Positions 1 through 5,075 of a stretch of DNA of 5,075 bases are shown in pieces (within the stretch, counting starts at the first letter, position 1; each line of letters opens with the position of its first letter). The DNA is from Fidelibacterota bacterium (GTDB lineage: Bacteria; Fidelibacterota; Marinisomatia; Marinisomatales; TCS55), in the NCBI GenBank assembly GCA_002716525.1, contig PBBH01000031.1:8922-13996 (forward strand). The letters are read 5' to 3'. The notes beneath the pieces are model-generated. The model worked only from the letters and a program-made list of their open reading frames with translations. It did not search any database and was not told where the DNA came from. The position numbers and the translations under genes are program-made.

Positions 1-452
1 AATATAGATTTAAAAAGGGGTGGAAAGTTTATTCAAATGTCATAACTCAATTGGATTCGTCCATTTATGGTGGAGGTATAGGCACGATGATTGTGACGGG
101 TCTTCATGGGAATCTCAATCTGTTTAAAAGATCGATGAAAATCGATGCCCATTTATGGGGAAATGGTACAATGAGTAGATTCTCGTCATTTGGATTTGAC
201 CCGATTCGCCATGTTCCATTTAGCAATACAAATTCGGAATGGATACTCCCGGATAAATGGTTGCTTCATTTTGAAGCGAAGGCTAATGTATCTGGTGTTA
301 TAATATCTTATAAAATCAATAATATTTTGAACGCAGTTTCAGGTTTTAGCAATGGTTTGAAGGATGATAATATATGGGTACGTCCCAACCATCTATACCC
401 GCCTTTGGGGCGTATGATGCAGTTTGGTATTACTTGGCATTTTAACAACTAG
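1..452 (+). CDS. Outer-membrane beta-barrel protein, C-terminal part (TonB-dependent-receptor-like), 5' end outside window
   Basis: The frame is open from the left edge (first full codon at 3) to the TAG at 450-452, so 149 C-terminal residues of a longer protein are visible. The TTG at 51 is internal and not a start. The sequence shows the short alternating polar/hydrophobic stretches of transmembrane beta-strands, with many Gly, Asn and aromatic residues. Near the end come a strand ending in NNILNAV, then a YPPLGR turn, then a last strand MMQFGITWHF. This arrangement (an 'N-L-F/L-N' strand, a P-x-GR turn and a final aromatic-ended strand) resembles the C-terminus of TonB-dependent receptors and is the expected BAM recognition signal. 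It would sit in the outer membrane, possibly as a nutrient importer. No plug domain is visible, so another barrel family is possible. It appears to be the last gene of its own unit, with a 178-nt gap to the next start. Confidence 0.6.
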   Translation, partial: YRFKKGWKVYSNVITQLDSSIYGGGIGTMIVTGLHGNLNLFKRSMKIDAHLWGNGTMSRFSSFGFDPIRHVPFSNTNSEWILPDKWLLHFEAKANVSGVIISYKINNILNAVSGFSNGLKDDNIWVRPNHLYPPLGRMMQFGITWHFNN

Positions 453-500
453 TTTTTTCTTTTCTAACCTATATAAACGGATTCCTCAGCTGAAAAAATA

Positions 501-530
501 TTGTAAATACTATCGAGAAATTTTGATAAT
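501..530 (+). promoter_or_regulatory. Possible sigma70-like promoter for the HNH-trpS-scpAB-rluB unit
   Basis: TTGTAA at 501-506 (4 of 6 matches to TTGACA) and GATAAT at 525-530 (5 of 6 matches to TATAAT) are separated by 18 bp. They lie in the only sizeable gap upstream of the five-gene block. Transcription would start near 537, leaving a leader of about 95 nt before the ATG at 631. The region is very AT-rich, so such matches arise easily by chance. Confidence 0.3.
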
Positions 531-630
531 TTATCCAGTAAAATAATTTTCAATTTTATCTGCTGATTTTTTTCCCTTTTCATAAACTTATCGATTCTGT
601 GTGAGGGAACAAAGATGTAAATTTAAGGTT

Positions 631-1167
631 ATGATTTCACCATCAAAAAATGGATCTATTCTGAATCGCTCTGTCTTGGTTTTGAATACCAATTATGCAC
701 CGATGGATATTTGTACAGCTCGCAGGGCGATTTGCTTGTTTTATAATGAAAAAGTAGATATTCTGGAATCATATAAAGAATCAATACACTCCCCATCGGT
801 AACCTTGTCTTTGCCAAGCATCGTTAAACTAAAAGGTTTTGTACGGCACCATAAAATGGATGTTGTCCTGAGTCGAAAAAATCTGATGATTAGAGATAAA
901 TACCAATGTCAATACTGTTCCTCGAAAAAGAATCCACTGACGTTGGATCATGTTTTACCAAAAAATCGAGGTGGGATGGACACTTGGGAAAATCTTGTAA
1001 CTGCTTGCCAGTCATGTAATCGAAAAAAGAGCAATCGAACACCTGAAGAAGCAAAAATGCTATTGGTACGATTACCAAAAAAGCCAAATAAGATTCATTA
1101 TTTTCAGCAATTTATTCGTGAAAAACAAACAGCTTGGCGCCCATATTTGTTTATGGAATCTTTTTAA
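631..1167 (+). CDS. HNH endonuclease family protein
   Basis: A 178-residue protein with a C-terminal HNH (beta-beta-alpha metal) nuclease domain. Visible motifs, numbered from the ATG at 631: zinc-knuckle CQYC at 93-96, the LDHVLP core with D106-H107, N121 in WENLV, and the second knuckle CQSC at 126-129 followed by N130, so the active site is of the H-N-N kind. The N-terminus (SVLVLNTNYAPMDI, then RRAI) matches a widespread small bacterial HNH family found in Bacteroidetes, cyanobacteria and others, whose role is unclear. The frame also opens from GTG 601, but the family normally begins only shortly before VLVLN, so ATG 631 is preferred. AAGG lies only 2 nt before that ATG, too close to be a good ribosome site. 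Its TAA directly abuts the trpS ATG, so the two are probably co-transcribed. The DNA substrate cannot be told from the sequence; no restriction or toxin partner is adjacent. Confidence 0.88.
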   Translation: MISPSKNGSILNRSVLVLNTNYAPMDICTARRAICLFYNEKVDILESYKESIHSPSVTLSLPSIVKLKGFVRHHKMDVVLSRKNLMIRDKYQCQYCSSKKNPLTLDHVLPKNRGGMDTWENLVTACQSCNRKKSNRTPEEAKMLLVRLPKKPNKIHYFQQFIREKQTAWRPYLFMESF

Positions 1168-2148
1168 ATGAAACGTGTATTGAGCGGTATTCAGCCTTCA
1201 GGCGAACTACATCTTGGGAATTATTTCGGTATGATGTCTCGGATGATTAAGTACCAGGAAGAGAATGAATTATTTTGTTTTATTGTCAACTATCATGCCA
1301 TGACGAGTATTCAGGATAAAGAACGACTGGCCAAGAATACCTTGAATGCCGCTATGGATTTTATTGCCCTGGGGCTTGATCCTGATCGGTCCACTTTCTG
1401 GATTCAAAGCGATGTGCCTCAAGTTTGTGAGTCTACTTGGCTTTTATCTAATATCGTTAACGTAGGAGTATTGGAACGGGCCACATCTTATAAAGATAAA
1501 CTGGCGAAAGGACTGACCGCAAATGTGGGACTTTATTCCTATCCAATACTTATGGCCTCTGATATCCTTTTATTTGGTGGAGAAATTGTACCGGTCGGTA
1601 ATGATCAAAAACAACATTTAGAAATGACACGCGATATAGCCATTAGGTTCAATCAAACTTTTGGTGAAGTATTTATTGTTCCTGAACCGGATATTGAAGA
1701 AACCACGCAATTAGTTCCGGGAATCGATGGCCAGAAAATGAGTAAATCTTATGGAAATACAATTCCGATTTTTGGGTTGGAAAAAAATATTCGAAAACAA
1801 TTTATGTCTATTGTAACAGATTCAAAGGGTATTAATGAACCAAAAGACACGAATACGCCCCTCTTTCAACTTTATAGTCTCTTTCTAGATCAATCTGGGC
1901 GAAAAGAATTGAAAGATCGATTTGCAAGTCCCGGTTTAAGTTATGGAGATTTAAAGATAGAATTATTTGAATGTTTCTGGAATCGATTTGAGCCTTTTCG
2001 AAAAAAGCGGGATTATCTCGCGAGCCATAAAGATTTTGTGCTCCAAAAGTTAAAGGAAGGGGCTGAAAAATCCAGCACCGTTGCTGATAGATTTCTTAAT
2101 AAGGCACGTGAAGCAATGGGGTTAAACTATGGTGAAATAAATGTATAA
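1168..2148 (+). CDS. trpS: Tryptophanyl-tRNA synthetase (EC 6.1.1.2)
   Basis: This cytoplasmic class Ic synthetase activates tryptophan with ATP and loads it on tRNA(Trp). Its 326 residues are the usual length for bacterial TrpRS. The Rossmann fold carries the HIGH-type signature HLGN at 15-18, after GIQPSGEL. ASD at 130-132 holds the Asp which in the Bacillus enzyme (Asp132) contacts the indole nitrogen. VPVGNDQKQH at 141-150 is a typical TrpRS block, and the KMSKS loop is exact at 190-194. After KMSKS the sequence reads YGN rather than the DPN of the Bacillus/E. coli type, marking a different TrpRS subgroup. The C-terminal helical region (about 200-326) would bind the anticodon. ATG 1168 follows the HNH stop with no gap and no Shine-Dalgarno, which suggests translational coupling. 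The 3' end overlaps scpA by 8 nt. Confidence 0.97.
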   Translation: MKRVLSGIQPSGELHLGNYFGMMSRMIKYQEENELFCFIVNYHAMTSIQDKERLAKNTLNAAMDFIALGLDPDRSTFWIQSDVPQVCESTWLLSNIVNVGVLERATSYKDKLAKGLTANVGLYSYPILMASDILLFGGEIVPVGNDQKQHLEMTRDIAIRFNQTFGEVFIVPEPDIEETTQLVPGIDGQKMSKSYGNTIPIFGLEKNIRKQFMSIVTDSKGINEPKDTNTPLFQLYSLFLDQSGRKELKDRFASPGLSYGDLKIELFECFWNRFEPFRKKRDYLASHKDFVLQKLKEGAEKSSTVADRFLNKAREAMGLNYGEINV

Positions 2149-2857
2149 AGTTCAACTAAATCAGTTTGAAGGGCCATTAGATCTTTTATTATATTTTATT
2201 AAGCGGGATGAAATCGATATTTATGACATACCTATAGCACAAATTACCGCCGAATATTTGCAAATTATTGAAGACATGAAAGCGCTGAACCTGTCCATGG
2301 CAGGCGAATTTATTCTTATGGCCGCTACATTAATGCGTATCAAATCCAAAATGCTAATTCCTCGCCCTGAGTTTGATGAAGAAGGTGAACCAATAGACCC
2401 ACGGCGAGAATTAATCCAACAACTCTTGGAATACCAACGCTTTAAAGCAGTAACTACTGAATTATCGATGAAATGGCATGAACAAAGCAATCAACACGAG
2501 CGATCGTTTGTGCAGGAGGCAGAAGGAGTTGATACTGCCGGTGTTTACCTAAGAAAAGTGAACCTTTTTGATTTAGCCCAATATTTTAAGAAAGCTATGG
2601 ATCGGATACCGGTTATTAGTGCGTATGAACTTCACCAGGAACCTATCAGATTAGATGATAAAAAGCATTTTATTATGATATCGTTTGATGGAGATGGTAC
2701 ACTTTCTTTCAAGCGTTTGCTGTCAAATTGTCAAAATAAATTGGAAATAATTGTCACTTTTTTAGCCATCCTTGATTTAATCCGATTGTTTAAAATTTTA
2801 GTTTACCAGAATGAATTGTTTGATGATTTTGAAATTCATCGACTTGAAAAAAATTAA
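2141..2857 (+). CDS. scpA: Segregation and condensation protein A (kleisin subunit of SMC-ScpAB)
   Basis: ScpA is the kleisin that bridges the two SMC ATPase heads and binds a ScpB dimer in bacterial condensin, which compacts and helps separate chromosomes on the nucleoid. The 238-residue product is of normal family length. The diagnostic N-terminal motif FEGPLDLLLYFI lies at 9-20, followed by DIYDIPIAQIT at 26-36, which is typical of the SMC-neck-binding domain. MAATLMRIKSKMLIP at 60-74 is conserved, and an acidic linker (about 78-92) leads to the central ScpB-binding region. The C-terminal winged helix ends in VTFLAILDLIRL at 205-216, then a short acidic tail. ATG 2141 overlaps the end of trpS by 8 nt, and GGTGA at 2131-2135 makes a plausible Shine-Dalgarno with 5-nt spacing. 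It ends in three consecutive in-frame TAA codons (2855-2863), and scpB follows in the same frame. Confidence 0.96.
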   Translation: MYKVQLNQFEGPLDLLLYFIKRDEIDIYDIPIAQITAEYLQIIEDMKALNLSMAGEFILMAATLMRIKSKMLIPRPEFDEEGEPIDPRRELIQQLLEYQRFKAVTTELSMKWHEQSNQHERSFVQEAEGVDTAGVYLRKVNLFDLAQYFKKAMDRIPVISAYELHQEPIRLDDKKHFIMISFDGDGTLSFKRLLSNCQNKLEIIVTFLAILDLIRLFKILVYQNELFDDFEIHRLEKN

Positions 2858-2869
2858 TAATAAACCAAA

Positions 2870-3427
2870 TTGAATGTAGATTGCATCATCGAGGCTTTGT
2901 TGTTTGCTAGTCCCGAACCACTAACACAACAAAAAGTCAATCTAATCTTTGAAGAAAATCCACCAAATTTGGAAGCCGTTTCTAAACGGTTATCTGAGTT
3001 GTATTTAGCCCAAGGAAATTCATTTAAAATCCAGAGTATAGCTGGTGGATTTCAGCTTAGGACACTGCCTGAATATGATTTGTATGTCCGTCGATTATTA
3101 AATAAAACAGGAAAATTACATCTCTCACAAGCGGCTCTAGAGTCTTTAGCTATCGTGGCCTATAAACAGCCCATCAGTAAACCTGAAGTAGAGATGATTC
3201 GAGGTGTAGATTGTGCTGGAGTTCTCAAAACGCTTTTAAAAAAATCTCTAATTAAAATTAAAGGAAGAAATGAGAGTCCAGGTCGACCATTAATGTATGG
3301 AACGACAGATCAGTTTCTACAGGCATTTGGTTTAAGTCGCATTGCCGAATTACCCAAGCTTAAAGAGGTAGCTGAATTATTAGAGGAACAGCCGGCACTT
3401 ACCGAACAAATCGATGCGTTTAAATAA
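2870..3427 (+). CDS. scpB: Segregation and condensation protein B (SMC-ScpAB)
   Basis: ScpB is a tandem winged-helix protein that dimerises and binds the middle of ScpA, regulating the SMC ATPase. The 185-residue product has the family start IIEALLFASPEPLT at 6-19, the conserved SQAALESLAIVAYKQPISK block at 86-104, then EMIRGVD at 108-114, GRP at 138-140 and YGTTDQFLQAFGL at 143-155. The first winged helix spans about residues 1-75 and the second about 80-155. The acidic tail (about 160-182) is normal for the family. The start must be the TTG at 2870: the in-frame codons just upstream are TAA (2861) then ACC and AAA, and no in-frame ATG precedes the conserved region. No Shine-Dalgarno is visible, so reinitiation after scpA, 12 nt away, is likely. 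The 3' end overlaps rluB by 14 nt. Confidence 0.95.
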   Translation: MNVDCIIEALLFASPEPLTQQKVNLIFEENPPNLEAVSKRLSELYLAQGNSFKIQSIAGGFQLRTLPEYDLYVRRLLNKTGKLHLSQAALESLAIVAYKQPISKPEVEMIRGVDCAGVLKTLLKKSLIKIKGRNESPGRPLMYGTTDQFLQAFGLSRIAELPKLKEVAELLEEQPALTEQIDAFK

Positions 3428-4121
3428 ATATCTGGCCCGATCGGGGATTGCTTCCAGACGTGAAGCAGATAAACTCATTCAGACTACCAGCGTTACTGTA
3501 AATGGCGTTGTAGAAGTGAATCCTGCATACCGTGTGAAAAGCACTGATAAAGTTCGTTATGATAATCAACGAATTAAGCCGGAATCAAATACACGAATCA
3601 TTTTGTTAAATAAACCTAATGGTTACATCACAACGGTAAAAGATCCATTAAAACGAAAAACAGTGATGGATTTAATAGATAATAATAAAAGGCTGTTTCC
3701 GGTGGGTCGATTAGATAAGGATACGACTGGATTGCTTTTATTGACAAATGATGGTGAATTGGCTAATCGATTAATGCACCCTAGAAACCAAATACAACGT
3801 ATTTATAAAGTTGAAATAGATAAAAAATTCCGATCTTGGGAAATCAAGCGAATGGCAAATAAAGTTTATATTGGCCAAAAGCAGTGGGGTAAGGCAGAAG
3901 TGGTCGAACAAAAACAGGTGAAAGGGCGAGTCACTGTATTGCTTCGGCTATATCAGGGACAAAAACGAGAAGTACGGCGATTGATGTACCGCATGAAACG
4001 GAAATTATTCAGTTTAGAACGTATCCAGTTTGGCCCTATTGCGCTAGGGAACATATCCCGCGGTAGATGGCGTGATTTAAATGCTAGTGAAATGCAGATT
4101 CTTGGTTCTCTTGGTGGCTGA
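3414..4121 (+). CDS. rluB: RluB/RsuA-family rRNA pseudouridine synthase, probably acting on 23S rRNA
   Basis: The enzyme isomerises a uridine to pseudouridine in rRNA; RluB of E. coli targets U2605 in the 23S peptidyl-transferase region. The 235-residue product begins with an S4 RNA-binding domain (MRLNKYLARSGIASRREAD at 1-19, to about 45). The catalytic domain follows: LLNKPNGYITT at 64-74, and the signature GRLDKDTTGLLLLTNDGEL at 98-116 with nucleophile Asp101. The late motif QGQKREVRRLM at 181-191 matches the family's EGRxRxVRRM, with a Gln for the usual Glu. ATG 3414 lies inside the scpB end (14-nt overlap) and puts MRLNKYLA exactly at the normal family start, though no Shine-Dalgarno is seen. 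It lacks the long basic tail of E. coli RluB. Adjacency to scpB favours RluB over RsuA or RluE, but the exact target uridine is inferred. It closes the five-gene block. Confidence 0.92.
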   Translation: MRLNKYLARSGIASRREADKLIQTTSVTVNGVVEVNPAYRVKSTDKVRYDNQRIKPESNTRIILLNKPNGYITTVKDPLKRKTVMDLIDNNKRLFPVGRLDKDTTGLLLLTNDGELANRLMHPRNQIQRIYKVEIDKKFRSWEIKRMANKVYIGQKQWGKAEVVEQKQVKGRVTVLLRLYQGQKREVRRLMYRMKRKLFSLERIQFGPIALGNISRGRWRDLNASEMQILGSLGG

Positions 4122-4155
4122 ATTTTGGTCTCTTTTACTATCTGTCATATTCATT

Positions 4156-4173
4156 TGTTATCTATAGATAACA
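4156..4173. repeat. Perfect 18-bp palindrome in the rluB-cmk gap
   Basis: TGTTATCTATAGATAACA equals its own reverse complement over all 18 bases. The symmetry stops at the flanking T4155/C4174. It sits 37 nt before the cmk ATG. In RNA it could fold into a 7-bp stem with a TATA loop, but the stem is mostly A-U and no T-run follows, so a terminator is unlikely. A dimeric repressor operator is the other reading. TTGTTA at 4155-4160 and TAAATT at 4177-4182, 16 bp apart, form a weak promoter-like pair around it. Confidence 0.55.
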
Positions 4174-4210
4174 CTGTAAATTTCTTGGCTTATTGAGAGT
4201 GTAATAAGAG

Positions 4211-4870
4211 ATGATTGTCGCCATAGATGGGCCGGCTGCAACAGGAAAAAGTACTTCTGCAAAAAAAGTTTCTCGAGAATTGGGCTTTACCCATTTAGAT
4301 ACTGGAGCAATGTATCGTTGTGTCACATTGTCTGTTTTGAGAAATCAGATTACTTTGGACAATGAAAATGCATTAAGCCAATTGCTCAACGAACTTGATA
4401 TCCGACTCGAAAAATTAGATGACGAATTAGTCGTTTATTTAAATGGAGAGGATGTTTCTGATGAAATCCGAAAAGCTGAAGTGACTTCTTATGTCAGTAC
4501 CGTTAGTGCGCTTTCCCAAGTCAGGAATGCTTTGGTTCGGATCCAAAGAAATATTGCCAAAAATCAGGATTGTGTAGTAGAAGGCAGGGACATTGGAACG
4601 ATTGTATTTCCTGATGCCGAATTCAAATTTTTTCTGGTCGCAGACGATTTTGTCAGGGCTCGAAGGCGTCAACTGGATTTAATTGCAATTGGAGAAGAGA
4701 AATCCATTGCGGTATTGGTTGAAGAAATTCGCCAGCGAGATTTTTTGGATTCTGAACGAAGTAATTCTCCTTTACGTAAAGCAGATGATGCGATCGAAAT
4801 CGACACATCAAAAATGACATTTAATGAGCAAGTTGCCTTTATGGTCAACAAGGTAAAAAATGATAGTTAG
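4211..4870 (+). CDS. cmk: Cytidylate kinase (EC 2.7.4.25)
   Basis: Cmk phosphorylates CMP and dCMP with ATP in the cytoplasm, recycling nucleotides from RNA turnover for DNA, RNA and phospholipid precursors. The 219 residues are near the family norm. The Walker A loop GPAATGKST lies at 7-15, the CMP-binding segment LDTGAMYR at 29-36, the family signature VVEGRDIGTIVFPDAEFKFFL at about 122-142 (Arg126-Asp127), the Arg-rich lid ARRRQ at 150-154, RQRDFLDSERSNSPL at 174-188, and DDAIEIDTS at 192-200. ATG 4211 places MIVAIDGPA exactly at the expected start. GAGAG at 4195-4199 is a weak ribosome site with 11-nt spacing. An 89-nt gap separates it from rluB, so it may have its own promoter. The next gene starts 14 nt after its stop. 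Confidence 0.97.
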   Translation: MIVAIDGPAATGKSTSAKKVSRELGFTHLDTGAMYRCVTLSVLRNQITLDNENALSQLLNELDIRLEKLDDELVVYLNGEDVSDEIRKAEVTSYVSTVSALSQVRNALVRIQRNIAKNQDCVVEGRDIGTIVFPDAEFKFFLVADDFVRARRRQLDLIAIGEEKSIAVLVEEIRQRDFLDSERSNSPLRKADDAIEIDTSKMTFNEQVAFMVNKVKNDS

Positions 4871-4884
4871 GAAATAAAATTGAA

Positions 4885-5075
4885 ATGAGTGAAACCACAC
4901 AAGAACCTGTTATTGAACTGGCCGATGAGTCTATGGAATTAGAGGTCGGCTCTGAAGTGAATCAAGATGTGCCAGTTACTTCTAAAGTTGAAGACGAATC
5001 TACTGAAATGGAAAGTTTATCTATTAATTACCTAGATGTTGATCTCTTTGATAATATTCGAAAAGTATCTATTGA
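4885..5075 (+). CDS. rpsA: Probable 30S ribosomal protein S1, N-terminal fragment (3' end outside window)
   Basis: An open frame runs from ATG 4885 to the right edge, giving 63 full codons starting MSETTQEPVIELADESMELE. AGGAAA at 4869-4874, overlapping the cmk stop, is a reasonable Shine-Dalgarno with 10-nt spacing, the best in the window. The first 45 residues hold 14 Asp/Glu and one Lys, so this is a flexible acidic leader. A more ordered segment then begins at about residue 46 (LSINYLDVDLFDNIRK). No S1 (OB-fold) repeat is reached before the edge. The assignment therefore rests on position: rpsA very often follows cmk, and S1 in many FCB-type bacteria starts with an acidic leader. If correct, the product binds mRNA on the 30S subunit during initiation. 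Another gene with an acidic N-terminus cannot be excluded. Confidence 0.6.
   Translation, partial: MSETTQEPVIELADESMELEVGSEVNQDVPVTSKVEDESTEMESLSINYLDVDLFDNIRKVSI

Noticed and set aside
447..464. AACTAGTT palindrome plus T-rich run after the barrel gene stop, as a possible terminator
   Set aside because: The 8-bp palindrome cannot form a stem with a usable loop, and no GC-rich hairpin precedes the T-run. The CGCC/GGCG pair near 400-413 is inside the coding sequence.
486..567. TCAGCTGA (486-493) and GCTGA (562-566) as paired regulatory repeats
   Set aside because: The similarity covers five bases only and the flanks do not match in either direction, so it is within chance for this AT-rich gap.
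890..1087. Antisense open frame of 65 codons inside the HNH gene
   Set aside because: It lies wholly within a well-supported gene, has no recognisable domain and no ribosome site.
631..1167. HNH gene as part of a restriction, retron, CBASS or other defence system
   Set aside because: All downstream neighbours are housekeeping genes (trpS, scpA, scpB, rluB), and no methylase, toxin, helicase or signalling gene is present.
2221..2490. Antisense open frame of 89 codons inside scpA
   Set aside because: It is Ser/Ile-rich, as expected from the reverse of a helical coding sequence, and scpA on the + strand is certain.
4156..4180. The 18-bp palindrome as an intrinsic terminator for rluB
   Set aside because: The stem would be only 7 bp, mostly A-U, and it is followed by CTGTAAATTTC rather than a U-tract.
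4439..4851. Two antisense open frames (4439-4672 and 4669-4851) inside cmk
   Set aside because: Both are covered by a gene with all its family motifs; neither resembles a known protein.

Overview
The window is a stretch of ordinary, AT-rich bacterial chromosome. It carries core genes, all on the + strand. Order: the 3' end of an outer-membrane beta-barrel gene, an HNH endonuclease-family gene, trpS, scpA, scpB, an rluB-type pseudouridine synthase, cmk, and the first 63 codons of a gene that is probably rpsA (ribosomal protein S1). The outer-membrane protein implies a diderm (Gram-negative) cell. AT-rich codon use, few clear Shine-Dalgarno sequences and this gene order suggest an uncultured marine lineage of the FCB type, such as Candidatus Marinimicrobia. 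That placement is an inference from memory of such genomes and has not been tested.

Layout. 1-452: C-terminal 149 residues of a beta-barrel protein, open at the left edge. 453-630: AT-rich intergenic gap with a possible sigma70-like promoter and no convincing terminator. 631-4121: a very compact block (HNH, trpS, scpA, scpB, rluB) with junctions of 0, -8, +12 and -14 nt, which almost certainly forms one transcription unit. 4122-4210: an 89-nt gap with a perfect 18-bp palindrome and a second small inverted repeat just before the next start codon. 4211-5075: cmk, then a 14-nt gap, then the probable rpsA running off the right edge.

Function. trpS charges tRNA(Trp). ScpA and ScpB are the kleisin and winged-helix partners of SMC in the bacterial condensin; smc itself is not here. 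RluB-type enzymes make a pseudouridine in 23S rRNA. Cmk recycles CMP/dCMP, and S1 brings mRNA to the 30S subunit. The grouping mixes translation, chromosome segregation and nucleotide supply, as in other bacteria where scpA-scpB-rluB and cmk-rpsA lie together. The HNH protein is the only member without a well-defined role.

I found no sign of a new defence system, mobile element, CRISPR array or RNA gene. The points most worth a second look are the palindrome upstream of cmk, the triple TAA between the in-frame scpA and scpB genes, the TTG start of scpB, and the HNH gene at the head of a housekeeping operon.
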